Shown here: in pieces, positions 10,851-25,300 of the stretch
Layout: the number at the start of each line of letters is the position of its first letter
How positions within the stretch are numbered: position 1 is the stretch's first letter
DNA from: Gordionus sp. m RMFG-2023
Taxonomy: Eukaryota > Nematomorpha > Gordioida > Chordodea > Parachordodidae
Length of the DNA stretch: 64,000 bases
Assembly (NCBI RefSeq): GCF_954871325.1
Contig: NC_088775.1
Location: 64,581,561 to 64,645,560 of the forward strand
Reading direction: 5' to 3'
Position numbers and translations under genes: made by a program
Notes under the pieces: generated by a model
The model's database searches: none
The model's input: the letters and a program-made list of their open reading frames with translations, nothing else
Told to the model about the DNA's origin: nothing

Positions 10851-12420
10851 TCATCTCAGGTACCCAGATTTTACCTTAAGAAGCTTTTTGATAGATTTTT
10901 TATTTTTGTTTAGTCTAGTGAACTGTTTCCATTTTAAGTTCAGGTCAGCAACGTCTTTCAATACCCGGTGAAGACATAATGTTTTGTATCTGCTGTATGA
11001 TTTACCTTTACAGGTAAAAAGCCAAGTTAAAGCATCATGAACCAAATTGCAGTTGGGGTGTCTCAGAATGTGCGCTAAGAAATTAATTCGTTTTTTCTTT
11101 AGTATGATATGGAAAAGAATATGTTTTGATTGTTTCCATAACCTTTCGTTCGATATTAGTCTGGGGTAGAAAATGCCGTTAATTATCCTTAAACACTTGT
11201 TGATAAACGTTTGACATTTCCTATTATCAGCTTTGCTTATTTCCCATGTTTCACAGCCATATAATAGAATGGGAATCACAGTGGAATTAAAGATACGTAG
11301 TCGTGTGAAGGCAGGTATCTCCCTTGTCTTCCATAACTTGAAGTACTTGTAAAAAGCTACCCTAGCTTTTTGTACACTTATCCTGAGTTCTTCTTTACAG
11401 CCCTCTCTATTATCTAGGGTAATTCCTAGATATTTTATTTGGGTAACCACTTTAATCACCTCTGACCCAACATCGATACTTTCTATGGGAGGCGTGTGTC
11501 TTGCTAACATAAACATGGTTTTCTTGAAATTTATTTCTAGCCCGACTTTCGAGCTCACCAATTTCAACAAATGAATAAGATTGGAGGTTTCCTCTAAATC
11601 CTTGGTGATGATTACCACATCATCGGCGTAGGATATAATCCTGTTCTCTAGATTGTACTTATTCGGATATAAGTTTAGTTCCAGCAGGTTTGCAGCGTCT
11701 AAAGTATCCTTTAAAATCTTATTCATAACTATGTTGAAGAGGATTGGCGAGAGAACACAGCCTTGTTTCACTCCTCTTTTTATCCTAAACGGTGGAGAGA
11801 TTTTATTGTTTATTCTACTTGAGGTAAGCAAATTGTTATAATGGTGCTGTAATATCTTGATTATGTTTGTGTCAACCCCAACATCTGATAAAATCATCCA
11901 AAGCGCATCATGATTAACATTATCAAACGCCTGTTTAAAATCGATAAAAGTGAAAAAGAAAGGTAGTTTATATCTATCACATTTTTGAATGATGATTTTA
12001 AGAGCAAGAAAAGGCTCCATAATGTTTTTGCCTGGGCGATAGGCGCAGATATACTTGGCGAAGAGGTTTTGCGATGTTTGTAAAATGCGAAACTCGAGGA
12101 GGATCATAAATATTTTAGAAGCAGTAGAGGTGAGTGCTATTGCCCTGTAATCTCCAAATTTAGTGGGATTTGGAATTTTAGGGAAGTTGCAAAGGGTGGA
12201 TAGATTCCAGTCCTTCGGTGACACCCATGTGGACCAAATTTTATTAAAGATGATTTGCAGGAAACGTGGTACTGGCTCTGATGTTGCTTTAAGATGCTCA
12301 CCAGTAATATTGTCTGGGCCAGGAGCTTTGTGATTCCTAAGTTTTTTAAGTGCAGAAGAAATTTCGGTTAGTGAGAACTGAGAGGTAAATTGAGGTGTTG
12401 AGAACTGAGAGTATATTGAG
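10851..12420 (-). CDS. LINE reverse transcriptase domain
   Basis: The frame is open from about 12420 to the stop at 10851. It begins with LKKLRNHKAPGPDNITGEHL (RT finger) and continues through FIDFKQAFDNVNHDALW, GVKQGCVLSPILFNI and the catalytic ISYADDVVI. After these come the thumb and the C-terminal ILLYGCETW block, usual in RTE/Jockey-like proteins. Both catalytic Asp residues of YADD and the Asp of FIDF are present. This is the best preserved part of the element, with at least 500 codons without a stop. The next upstream piece (12564-12346) is in another frame. Confidence 0.9.
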
Positions 12421-13107
12421 GTGTAACTGAGAGGTATATTGAGGTTTGGCTTGGAAATCAGATAGTACGCTTTTCGGTTTCCTGGATTCGAAGATCCTCA
12501 TGTAGTGGTCCGTCCAGAGCGCCAGTTGATCATCCTGGTCGATTATAACTTTGTTATTTTCCAATCAAATGGAGGGGAGTTTTTTGAAAATTTTGGATTT
12601 GCAAAAATATTTGAGTTTATTGTAGGCATCAAAAAGCCTGTTTCCTCTCATATTTGCATCAATCTCGTGTGCTTTCCTGACCGTAAAAATTCTTCTGTCA
12701 CTTCTAAGCAATCTCTGTATAGCTTTCCACAGTTCTTTATCAAAGTGGCCTTTTAAACGGAGCTCCTCAATTTTTATCATAGTAGTGGTGGATATCCATT
12801 CATTCCTTCCGAGAGAGTTGTTTCTTGCTAATACCTTGCTTGCCTCATGAAGGCCACATTTAAAGATCATCCAGCATTCTTCCACTGTTTTAGCACGGGA
12901 TATGCTTTCAAAAATTGTAGCCTTCTCACATAGTCTGCGGTCAAAAAGTTCTCTGATCTCTGGTATTTGTAAGTGATTAATATTTTGACTTCGGAGTGTA
13001 GCAGGCTGGTTGAGAATGTTATTTGATCTGATTGAGGTACCCCATAAATTCTTCACCAAAATCTTTGCTTTGATCCTTTTATGATCGGATAAGTTAACAC
13101 TCGTCAT
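12346..13107 (-). pseudogene. LINE linker between endonuclease and RT
   Basis: 13107-12565 encodes MTSVNLSDHKRIKAKILVKN, the end of the endonuclease domain (S-D-H), followed by a basic linker with conserved Trp and Cys. A stop near 12565 separates it from 12564-12346, which continues with LALWTDHYMRIFES, the W..HF block before the RT. The true frame also extends upstream across the hAT insertion point, giving SQIDFFISNVHG before the insertion and WFKDVLAMTSV after it. Confidence 0.8.
12370..12445. repeat. Triplicated 21-26 bp motif inside the LINE
   Basis: On the coding strand, CCTCAATATACCTCTCAGTT occurs three times with small changes, against one expected from the protein alignment (QAKPQYTSQ then FSLTEIS). 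The two extra units add a number of bases not divisible by three and throw the RT out of frame with the linker. Confidence 0.65.
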
Positions 13108-13136
13108 GGCTAATACATCTTTGAACCAGCCGTGGA

Positions 13137-15629
13137 CAGTGACCCCTACACTTTTTGAGGGATAGAAGCAGAATACCCCCCCTAAAGTACCCCCCCCCCC
13201 ATTGTAAATTATTTTTTGACACCAATAAATTTCAAAAATAATTTTTTAATGTAAAAAATATATGCTTTAAAAATATTATTTTTAAATTAATAATTTAGAT
13301 AAATTAGGGGAAGAGAAAGCAAAAGAATTTATAATTTCATCAATATTTAATTGTTTAAATAAATTATTTTCCATTGATAAAATGGTTAAATTATTAAGAA
13401 ATGGATCTTTCATGACACTACGAAGTCTTGTTTTAATTAGTTTAATTTTACTCATGACCCTTTCGGCAGTACATGATGTAGTAAGAATAGTTAATAAATA
13501 TTTATATAAAATTGTTAAATTTGGGAAAGCAGAAAAATTTATAAGCAGACGATAAGGTAAAATAAATGAATAGTTTCTCCAGTCTTAATCATTCATCTCA
13601 AAATTATTATCATCATCAGAAGAAGCTAAATAATGTATTAGTAAAAATATTTTAATTAAATAAATTTACAATTCTCAGAATCTGACAAATCTTCTTTAAC
13701 CTCTAGGTCACGAGTAATAATTACGTCCCCCGTTTTAGCCATTTTATAAATATTTCTAAACATCAACATTTCCTCAAAAACTTGACTTGTATTTAATTGA
13801 TAAAATTCACAGATATCCTTGATATCATCTTTAACAATTGCCTTTTCCGCCATTCCCTTTGGGGTAAAAAATGATGTTTGACTCAAAAATTTTATCGATT
13901 CATCGTTAAATCTTTCACTAAACTGCATAATAATTAAATCAAGTGCAGCATAAAACACACTGATTTTAAAGCTAAAATAAAATATTATATTTAATGATGA
14001 AAGTATATATATACCTCTCCTTTTTGGATTGTAATGTTTGAAGTCTTGAACTTTCAAAATCAAAAGGTAAATTTCTCTTCTTCATAAAATCTTGGGCCTT
14101 TGAAAAGACATCCAAAAATTCAGTGTTATTATCTATTTTAGGATTATAAAATAATAAAAGATATTAATTTAAATTATACTTCTCATATTAATCAGGCAAT
14201 CTTTTGCCAATTGAATTTGATTTATTGCAAACCCTATATCCTTCGAAATGGTTTGCAATTTTGTACAAGCCAAGCTAGTTATCAACAATATTTTATCCAA
14301 AACACATAGTGATAAAATAAAATCAAATTTTTCTATTCTATAGAATATAGCACTAGCCATAGTGGAAGTGGCAGGATCTTCAGAATCCTTTAAATTTGCC
14401 AAAGCTGCCCTCAAAGCATCATAAAGTAGGAAAAAATTTACAATCGCCTTATATGATGTTAGCCAGCTTCTATAAATATAAAATAAACATTATATATCGA
14501 AACAATTAAGATAATATTACCGAGTGGTATTCTTGATGCGTAAAAATCTATGTGATTTTGTCAGTAAATCACTCTGACATGTTTTGAGCACTTCATATCT
14601 TTTAACACCATTAAAATATACGTAAATTTCGTCTAATATTCCCAAGACATTTCGCAGCTCTTTTACTGATTGGCATAATTGAACAACTATTAAATTTAAT
14701 CGATGACAATAGCACCAAATAAAAGCTGCATTTGGCGCCTCCGCTCTAATCAAAGCCTGCACTCCATTAATTCTTCCACTCATGTTTGAGGTGCCATCAT
14801 AGCTTTGCCCCACTAGGAATTCGAGGGGTAGATTCATGGAGCCAGGCTTGGATATTATATTCTTTTTAATATCGAGGCCCGTTGTATTTCCCGTACAATA
14901 AATGTCTATCAGCCTTTCAACGGGCTTAGGTGTCTCGCTATTTTCAACATATCTCACTATCAAAGCTATTGCTTCTGATTTCGATACATCATATGTGCCA
15001 TCAACTATAATTGAATAGCACCTGTTGAATTCAATCTCCTTTTGAATTTTTTTTATAACCATATTTTTGATGGTTTCAATAAGAATATTTATGTTATTAT
15101 ATGATAACAGATTTGAATATAATTTAGATTTTAATCCCTTAATTTTTTTCTCACTTCTTATTTAATAAAAAAAATTATTTTGCTATTTGTCCAATTTTGA
15201 GAAATATTTTTAAAAGCCACTATTTCAAAGCTTTTCTTTATATCGTGAAAATTAAGCCCACCATGTCTTTTTCTAATATGATCTGTCCATTTATCATCTC
15301 TTATATTATGATATGTACAATTTTTAATCAAGCATTTATATTTTTTTTGGTTAATATTTTTGGGCATATTTTGACAATGATCTAAAAATTATAAATGATT
15401 ATATATAAGATTTAATATTTAAATTTTTACTATTGATAAAATTTTAATTTTGCGCCAAATCTTGAAAGTGGAATAATAATTTTATGATAAGAAATATCGG
15501 ATAACAAACTAATTTGCTAAACATCGACCATAAAAATTTTTAAAATAAATTTAAAAAAAAAAAAGTACCCCCATAGAAATTTATAGAAGCAGTTGCTTCG
15601 GACCCCCCCCCCCGTTGTAGGGGTCACTG
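13137..15629 (-). mobile_element. hAT element, ZMYM1/DUF4371 type, copy 1, inserted in the LINE
   Basis: The ends are CAGTGACCCCTACA and TGTAGGGGTCACTG, a 14-bp perfect inverted repeat. The flanks at 13129-13136 and 15630-15637 are both GCCGTGGA, a perfect 8-bp target duplication as expected for hAT. Length is 2493 bp. Both ends have C-rich subterminal runs. Three more copies with the same termini lie at 22465, 35747 and 40891. Confidence 0.97.
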
Positions 15630-15637
15630 GCCGTGGA

Positions 15638-16327
15638 CATTTGAGATAAAGAAGTCTATCTGCGAAAAGTAATTTCCCCTTTTAAAGGTGAGTGTATTTA
15701 TCTCCCTATGAGAGAAGAAAGTATTTTCGATTTTAAGATTGTTACTGCTACATAAGTCAAGCAATTTCCGACTGTCATCCCCATTAGGCTGTGCGAGGGC
15801 TGCATTTTCAATAATGTTGTTCCTTTTATAATCTCCTCCAAACCAATCCTAGTATTTAGATCACCTAACAAGATTATGTTATATCTTCTGGGTAGGGTAT
15901 TGATTATGTTTTCCAGATCGTCAAGGAAGAGTAACCTGTCTCTCCTATTTGGAGGTGCATAGATGTTAACCAGTATTGTTTGCCTATAGTTTGTGTTGAT
16001 GTATAGTAGCCCACATCTCTCTGAGATAGGTGTAAACTTATTTATATAATTGTGAATTTTCTTGTTTACCAGAAACCCAACACCTGACCAGCTGTTTGAA
16101 GTGGTTCCAGAGCAGTATAGAATATAGTGATTAAATGTTGCCGTAACGTTACCTGTGGCATGGGTTTCCTGTAAAGCAATTATGTCGATTTTTTCATCTG
16201 TCATTAGTCTAAGTAAAATGGCGAGTTTATTCCATAAGCCATTGATATTTAGGGAAGAAATAAGTAGTGATCCCTTGAGTTTATGCATGAGCTTTGCTGT
16301 TTCGATCCGACTATGTTGGGTAGGCAA
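15638..16327 (-). pseudogene. LINE AP-type endonuclease domain
   Basis: The start at 16327 gives MPTQHSRIETAKLMHKLKG, then ISSLNINGLWNKLAIL, IDIIALQETHATG (catalytic Glu), VNIYAPPNRRDR and IILLGDLNTRIG (catalytic Asp/Asn). After RIG the frame shifts by one base near 15845 and continues WFGGDYKRNNIIENAAL to FISNVHG, where hAT copy 1 is inserted. All expected catalytic motifs up to the S-D-H (13090) are present, so the element was competent not long before these changes. Confidence 0.85.
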
Positions 16328-19300
16328 AGAAATGGGGGAAATAAAATTTTAGCAGAAAATTTTTAAAATTTAAAAGATAATTACAGAAAGTTTCTTAACG
16401 TTAAAGAATTATGACGTAGCAAATTACAGAAAGCCTCTTGACGTTAAAATTATTATACTTAGGGAGGGAGGAAATTCTAAAAGAAAGGAAATCGAAATAG
16501 AATAGAAATAAACTTCAGAAGGGGATTTGTAAGGATAACTATAATAATAAAAGATACTTCGGGTGAAACGGCCAGTAAAGAATTACAAATGAATGGAAAT
16601 GTAAAACATCAAGGTTGAAAAATAATTATAGAAAAATTTAATAAACTTACTAATTTAAATAAACTTCAGTAAAAAATCAAATTATGAAAGGAAAAGAAAA
16701 AAAAATTTTTATTTATAATTTTGAGAAAATATTAAATAAAAGAAAAATTTTTTATTCTAACATTGTAATTCAAAGAAAAGTATTTACAGATTCGTCATTC
16801 CTACATTTTCACTAGTTTTCCAGACTTGTTATTCCTACATTTTCAAATCTAAAAAACACTATAAATCAAAATAAATAAGTAAAACAATAATAAGGGGGAA
16901 AAAATTTCAGGGTAGGATAACCTAATCACTTTACAATAGCCAAAATTATAAATTATACTGAGCTCTAAATTAATAAATACAAATATTAATAACAAGTTGT
17001 ATAAGACATATCCAAAAAGCAAGAAAGAAAAAATTTAAATGTTAAGAAAAGATAGATCGATGGTGCCCAATATTAGAAAAACTTTTATTTTAAGAGAAAC
17101 AAAAGAATTAATATAACAGTGACGCTTAGAAAGTTAAAAAAATATGAAATATTAAAAATAAATTTAGCCAAGACAAAATATTAAAAGAAAAACATAAATA
17201 AAATTAATAAATAGACAGAATACGTAATAATATAAAAAATATACGATATTCAAGGTCCAAACAAATATATATATATAGCCTCATATACGTAATATAAAAT
17301 AATATATACATAATATAATGTTAACGTTGTGTTTGGGATTCATATTTATATAAAATCTAATGGACAGTTAAAAACCAACCTAAAATATGCAAACTGAGGA
17401 ATATATACATAATATGAACTATGAATATATATACATATATATATATAAATAATAAAGTATAATGTAATATGTATTTCGTTAATCAGATAAATCCAAATTA
17501 AATATAAGATAATGTTACAATGTGCTAACATTAATATGTTTGTGTTATGTCAAGCTCAATTCGAGAAAATAAAGAGAAACGGTATCAATTAAAAGAAAAA
17601 ACCAGAAAAAAGCTAATAATTAATATAAGTTATACTAAGTAAACCAACTAAAGGCTATTTAAAGCAAGAAGGAAGATTAACAGATATATTTGTAATATGA
17701 CAATTTAAAAACTACTATAAAAATAACATGTATAAAATTTTAAATTTAAAATATTAATGTTTATCCACTAGTAGTAAATCAGTTACAATGACAATTCTAG
17801 ATATTTAACTTTCTAAACCTAGGGTTTTATTGGTGTGGTGTATTTTATAAAAAAAAATATATATATAATTCTGGATAATGATAATAATACTTCACAGAAA
17901 GTATCATTCTTAAAAGCATAATTTATGTATACTGATAAAATGAACTATCTTTTATGAAGTTGACTGAAAAGGGAACCAATTCCAAGCTAAAAAGGAATAA
18001 TGTATAATCCAGAACCATTAAAGCATATACAACTATAAAATTTAATGTCAAAAAAGTTTAAGGAATTAAGAGAATCTTTAATTAAGAAGGAACCTAGATT
18101 AATTAAGTAATTATGTAAATTAAAACATATTTAAACCAAAAATTCAAATTAAGAGAAACAAACTATATAATTAACTATTTCTGTATTAATATTGCCAGAC
18201 AAATCTGAGTATTTATATTACCAGACAAATCTGATATATCATATACATAAATGTGAAGATATTGTTCCTATAAAATACCCAAATTTAGCTAATATTAAGT
18301 CAAGGTATTAATAAATATAGGATATTAAGTATTAATACTAACTTTTAAACATAAGAAACAGTGAGTATTTCTATTAAAGAGGGGATATAAATTATAGTAT
18401 CATGCAAATTAATATAATTTACAAATAAAGTTACCAATTTAGAGAGATAAAACATCTTTAAAAAAATACAATATGAATTAAAAGGATATATTTAAGTTTA
18501 TGTATGTGTTAAAAGGATATATTCATAAACTATAAATTAAAAATCAATATACCTGAACCCACTAATTATAAGTTAGAAATAAATATACCTGAAATCAAAG
18601 AAAAAAAAATATCTGACCTATACCAACAGAGTTGTAGTCATCCATGTCCATAATGCAGAAAGTCAAAAATTGAAATTCCTTCCCATAATTTCGTCGTTTA
18701 CTTTTTCGAAAACAGTGCCAAGGTTTATAAAAATTTCTCTAAATAGCGAGATATTAAATGAATGAAAAACTTCTACACTCATTTTTTAAATATTTTTAGA
18801 AATATGACCATATGTTAGTTTAAAAATGTAAATTGAAATTCATGTCAATTCGTAATAATGGTAATTTACTTTAAATTGAATATTTGGTATCCTGGAATAA
18901 TCTTGTAAATTCATATTGATGCAAAAAGGTTTCTGTTAAATATTATAAATAAAATAATCCTTTCTAAACAACTTTGGCTTATTTTTTAAATTTTAGCGGC
19001 CATTTTTTTGAAGCTCTTTTTGGGGATGTTTTGAGGGTGTTATTGGACGTTTTGGCGATTTTGAACATGGCGATTTAGTGGTTATACGAATTGATTTACG
19101 TATTTTGGATTATCTCAAACTCAAATTTCTTATCTTATCTTGCACGTTGGTCACAGACCTGCCCAAAATGAGCGAACGTGAATTATATGAAGGCCTATCC
19201 TTCATACAATTTAGCCAATTTTTTTCAGGATACCGACAAACCTATTATCCAGAAAATAATTTATGTGTGGAACTAAACCCTCTATCAATAAAGTAGCAGA

Positions 19301-22300
19301 TTTAAAATTATCAGGAAGTACAAATATAAATAAGTTATAATTAGAAGTAGAATAAAAATAGAAAGTCAATTTAGAAAGGAAATCTTCCAAATACAATGGT
19401 CTAACAATATTAATTTAAGTTAAATATTTCAATAAGGGACATTAAAGGTGCCATTATCAATTTACTAAATAACCAAATACAACTCCATATCTTTAATAAT
19501 TAACTTATATCCTGTAATTAAAATTTTTTAATAAAACATATAGTAATAACCAGATTAGACACAAATTGGAAGACAATATTTTCAATCATTTTGAAATTTT
19601 TTTAATAAACGCAATGAGTATATTAAAGATGCCAAATTTGATGGCTTTAATGATTATAATATATATAAATAATATATTATTAAATAACACAAAATTGTCT
19701 TATATTAAAAAAATATATATTTAATGTTAATCTTATTATTTCGAATCGCATAAGTAAGAAAAAATAAATTTCTTCAGTCCCAACATCTCGCAATTATCCG
19801 GTTTTGTTTGTGTAAGCATGGAATCTTAAGGCGATGCTTTTTATTCTTGGTAGTAATAATTCATATAAATCTAACAATTCTGATATGAGTTTACACCGCG
19901 ATTGTCATGGCCATGATTGCAAATTAATCAGCTTCCATTATTTGTGATGCTGTGTAATTTAAGTTATCATCCATGCTCTGAGCATTTAATTGTATAATTT
20001 AGATGAGCAATAGTATGCAATTTTTTAGTCATTTATATATCATTAAAAATGGAAGATAATCTTTCAGCAATTTAATTTATCACAATAATTCTTTATTACC
20101 TATCTAGCTCCCATCTTGTCCTCTAAGAGGAAGTTCTAACTATAATATAGTTTTATATCGGATTCATTATATTGCTTTTCTTTCAAGATATTGATTTGGT
20201 TAGATCTACAAATAAGTTCTATAATTCCAATAAATATAAACTTTATTATATTTGTCAGAAACATATTCCAGCATATGCATAGAGTATCCAGGATTGAGCA
20301 AAAAGTTTCAAATAGCGTTACTTCGCCACTTCGTTATTTTATTATTTTTAATCATTCATTTGCAACTCAAATAACAATAATTTAGAACATGGTTCATAAT
20401 ATTTTTTTTAAAAGACGAAATTATAGAAGACAAAATCATTGTAGATGATGACGAAATTAATTTATAGGAAATTTCTAACCACAATTTCCCATTGATTTTA
20501 TAAATTAAGTTGGGGATGATAAAAAAAAACTGCAGGATCTTTTGATGGCAACTGCAATATCCTTAAAGATAAGATCGCACTAATTTCTAAGCATAATCCC
20601 CGAAACACAATCCCTTCTACAATTTTTTTTTTATTTCTAGAGATGGAATTGAACTCTACAAAGAATTTCAATGATATCGAGATTGATGAAGTGATTTTAT
20701 ATCTTCATGATCCATTGATATACAACGTAAACATTCAATAAGCAAAGAAATCTTTATTCCTTGTAATAAAAATTTGCTATCTTCTGCTCGTCCCTTTTTT
20801 ATTTTGACAATTTGCTTAATAAAAATAAAATAGGATTAAATAATGTTCTATTTGAAAAATTAGTTCTTTGGTCAAATGCTTAAAATTATAATATTTTTTA
20901 TTGTTATAGATTAATTTCGATATAAAATATAAATAAATTAGTGTAATAATTTATACTACCTTTTATTATTTGAATGATTTGCAAGTTGCAACAAAATAAA
21001 TGATAGCAGGATATAAGAATATATTTCTAAAATCTAATAATTTTAGGCAACAATACCACCTGACAGCGTCAACATGAACGGGGGATAGGGGGTAGGAACA
21101 GTTTGTATCCAATTTTTATTGAGGTGGGTAGGCGCCTTTAAGGGGGGTAGGATAAATTTATAGGGGGGTTTAAATAATAGGACAAAATATATTTCTGTAA
21201 AAATTAATACTTTTATTATAGACCTATTATAATACAATGATATTGCTGATCATCGACCAAATCTATATAAACAATCATATACATTATTTTCCAAATAAAA
21301 CTTTCTGCTATCCTTTTAAATGTAATTTGAAAGGGTTAGATACTCTCAGCAAATGCATATTCATGCCAAACAATATGCTATAATACATTCATTGTAAATG
21401 AGGGGGTTTTAATTGAATTAATGATCTAAAAAACTTTTAAAATCACAATATTTTGATAGTTGGTAGTTGAGCTAAAATAATTAGTTATTCTTTTTAAAAT
21501 TTATAAGAGGAGTTCCAGTATAATTAAAAAGGTGTAATTAGTAACGAAAGGCGTAAAATTTTTAGGATGGTAGGCATAGTTTGAGAAGGGTTAGCATCCA
21601 GTGAAAATCCTGTCACGCAGACGCTGCCATTCGATATTATACTATATATAATCATTATAAAACTATCGAATTAACGAATATACTAATTCATAAAATATAA
21701 ATAATATAATACCATATATTTCCATTATAAAAGCTATATATGTATTATAATGCAATCATACATGTAATTTCCACATTCTACAGTAAAGAAGAGCTTTTGT
21801 AACCATTACATGTTTTGAATAACAGTAGCATAACCGTTAACTTTATTTTGAGGTAACGAGAGCAACTTAACCGTTATATTTTTTCCTTGAGTAACGATCC
21901 CGCTTGCCGTTATATTTTTAGAGTAATGTGCTCAACATATTCCCTCTTGATTTGGAATAATTTTTTCATAATTTTATAACAAATATTAAAATAAATAATA
22001 ATTAAAAAATTCAAGGTGAAATTTACTCTCTAGATACCGGAATACGCTCCAAGTAAAATCAGGTCTTTCAATAAAAAACACGCTTTATAAATGATTTAAA
22101 TTTTAAAAAATTGTTTAAAATCCATGAAAATGAAATAGAGCTCCGAAAAATTAATTTTTCCGTCTAATTACGTGTATGCCAAAAATACACATCAATTTTT
22201 TTAGAAGTTATTAATAGCAAGTATAATGAGTGATAAATTTTTCAATTTATTTTATATACTTATCAATGAAAACGAGCTTAAATATTCTATACCATAGTAT

Positions 22301-25300
22301 ACTTTGAGGCTTTATTTTATAGATAAAAAAAGAAGGTTCATAACAAGAATTGAAAGAAAAATAATTATTTCTTGTATCTAAGGGAGAAATTACCTTTTTT
22401 AAAAATTGGTATTATAAATAAGATAATATCTTTATTTTTAACCATTTCATCTATTGTGTTTTACCAGTGGCCCCTACACTTTCTGAGGGATGGAAGCAAA
22501 ATAACTCCTTGAAAAGTACCCCCCCCCTCTCGAAAAAAACAATTAATTATTTTTTGACACCCATAAATTTTAAAAATAATTTTTATTGCGTCACTCTTTA
22601 ATATATAATATAAATAAAATGTAAAAAAATATTATTTTAAATGAATAATTTAAATAAATTGAGGGAAGAGAAAGCGAAAGAATTTATAATTTCATCAATA
22701 TTTAATTGTTTAAATAAATTTTTTCCCATTAATAAAATTAGATTTCTATCCAAAAATACAGCGTTATTATATATAGGATCTTCAGAATCCTTTAAATTTG
22801 TTAAAGGTGCCCTCAAAGCATCATAAAGTAGAAAAAATTTACAATAGCTTTATGACGATAGTCAGCTGCTATCTAAACAAATAAGATAATATTAACGAGT
22901 GGTATTCTTGATGCGTAGAAATCGTTGGTGCATTACTCTGTGACATGCTTTGAGTACCTCATCTTTTAATACCATTAAAATATATATAAATCTCGTCTAA
23001 TAAAACATTTCGCAATTCTTTTATTGATTGACATAATTGAACAATGATTAAAATTAATCGATGACAATAGCACCAAATAAAAACCGCCTTTGACGCCTTC
23101 CCTCTAATCAAAGCCTGAGCTCCATTATTCCACTCATGTTTTAGACGCCATCATAGCTTTGCCCAACTAGGAATTCAAGAGGTAAATTTATGGAGCCAAG
23201 TTTGGATATTATATTCTTTTTACGAGACCAGTTTTATTTCCCATACAATATATGTCTATCAGTCTTTCAATGGGCTTAGGCATCTCACTATTTTCATATC
23301 TTACTATCAAAGTTATTGTTTCTAATTTTAAAACATCATATGTGCCATCAACTATGACTGAAAAGCACCTATTAAATTCAATCTCATTTTGAATTTTTTT
23401 TATAACCATATTTTTTATGGTTTGAGAATATTTATGTTATTATTTGATAATCGATTTGAATGTAATTTCGTTTTTAATCCATTATTTTTTTTTATCCTAG
23501 TACAGGTTCAGAATCTACAATGAGTTTAATAAGGCCCATCATATTGCCTCAGTTGTCAAATAAAGAAAAGTTAAAACTAAATGATACTAAATCTTTATTA
23601 AATACTTAAATATAAAGTGAAAACAAATCAAAATAAAAGTAAAATTAATATAAATTAAAATTAAAAATTAAGTATGTAAATGAATAGTATAAAAAAATAT
23701 ACGGGAATATTTTACTTGTAAGATGATTATAATTATTATTTTGCGAACATAATTTTTAATTTTAATTTATATTTATTTTATTTTATTTGGATTATGTTTT
23801 CATTTTATATTTAAGTATTTAATAAAGATTTAGTATCATATTTTAGTTCTAATTTTTCTTTATTAACTGTTATAATCTCCCAATCATAAATTCTCCTAAC
23901 TTTGACAATGATGTTGGAGAGAGGAGGCGCCAGGGCAATTTCAACAATTCAGTCTAATTAACTCTAAAAAGAAATTCTAAATAAAGGGGGAGGGGGATGT
24001 ATGAAATGACTATCGACTAAGACAAAGAATGAGAGCAATAAAACAATGGTATCAATATTAAGGGTAATAATTCGGAAAAGAATAGAATTAGTCGTTTAGC
24101 TAAAAAGAATTCGTCACAAGAGATCGTTATAGGTACAAGTGATCGTTTTATATAATATTAGGTTGTGGATTAACCAAAAATCTTCATAAAGAGAAACGGC
24201 TTTTCTTCATTAGAAATTTTATACCGCAATCGAGCTCATGTAGAGATCAAATTTTTTTGAGATCAAAAGATAAAAGAAATATTTATCATATAAGAGATCT
24301 TAAGACGAAGTTGATATATTGACAAGCGACTAGGTAGAACAAGAGGTCAATACCAGGATGCAATCGTTAATCGTTTTTAAATTATCACCAATTGCTTATC
24401 AAAACTTTAGTATAAGATACAAAATCGATGATCTAAGAAACAAAAAAATTCGTGAAGCAGATCAAGCATCGCACATAGTTGATCGAGATAAAGTAATGAT
24501 CATTAGTTACAAGAGAACGTTAGAAACAAGCAAGACCAAGTTAATTTATCAGGAGAATTTAAGACGTAGTATCGATAATCGTTTATTAGAAATCGTATAT
24601 CGTTTAAAGGCATGCGTTAATCAAGTTGTCAGTGCTAAGAGCTCATCAATGACAGACTAAGACAAGAAACAGAATCTATCGGTGATGTAAGTGAGCAAAG
24701 GAAATAAACAGTAATGGGATACATGCACGAATATTATTATTTCGCAGAATATGGGGTCTTATCTAAGTGGAAGGGTGTTGTAATATTCAAATAAGAAAAA
24801 TGAATAAAAAAGATTTATTATTCAGATTAAATAAAGTTCAAGATTTTAAGTTTGTTGTTTAAACACTATGTAAATGAATAGTATAAAAAAGTATATATAA
24901 TCTGGAATATTTTACTTGTAAGATGATTATAATTATTATTTTGCGAACTTAATTTTTAATTTTAATTTATATTAATTTTATTTTTCTTTTATTTGGATTA
25001 TGTTTTCACTTTATATTTAAGTATTTAATAAAGATTTAGTATCATATTTTAGTTCTAACTCTTCTTTATTTGACAGTTGCCTGTTCCCACAGATGGCTTG
25101 GTTACGAGATATTAAAAAACCTACACATCTTATTATTATTCTTATGATAGCAAGGTTATTATCCACACATTCTTTATGGGATATTATAAATTGTAATATG
25201 GAATTTTTGTTGTGTGAAAGCCTTCCATAATCGGCCATCATATGTGCCTGTGAAGATTCATGCACAATAATATCACGATTAAATTTCATGATCATTATCA

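Larger units (their letters stand above)
10490..16350 (-). mobile_element. RTE-like non-LTR retrotransposon (LINE), interrupted by hAT copy 1
   Basis: On the minus strand an AP-type endonuclease region (16327-15698) is followed, after a hAT insertion, by linker and reverse transcriptase (13107-10851). The stretch is richer in G+C than the surroundings, and its 3' flank (about 10850-10490) keeps that composition and is probably the 3' UTR. Total length without the hAT is about 3.4 kb, typical of RTE-class elements with a single EN-RT frame. Exact ends and target duplication were not determined. Lesions seen: a frameshift near 15845, a stop near 12565, and a frame change caused by a short tandem expansion near 12370-12445. 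Confidence 0.9.
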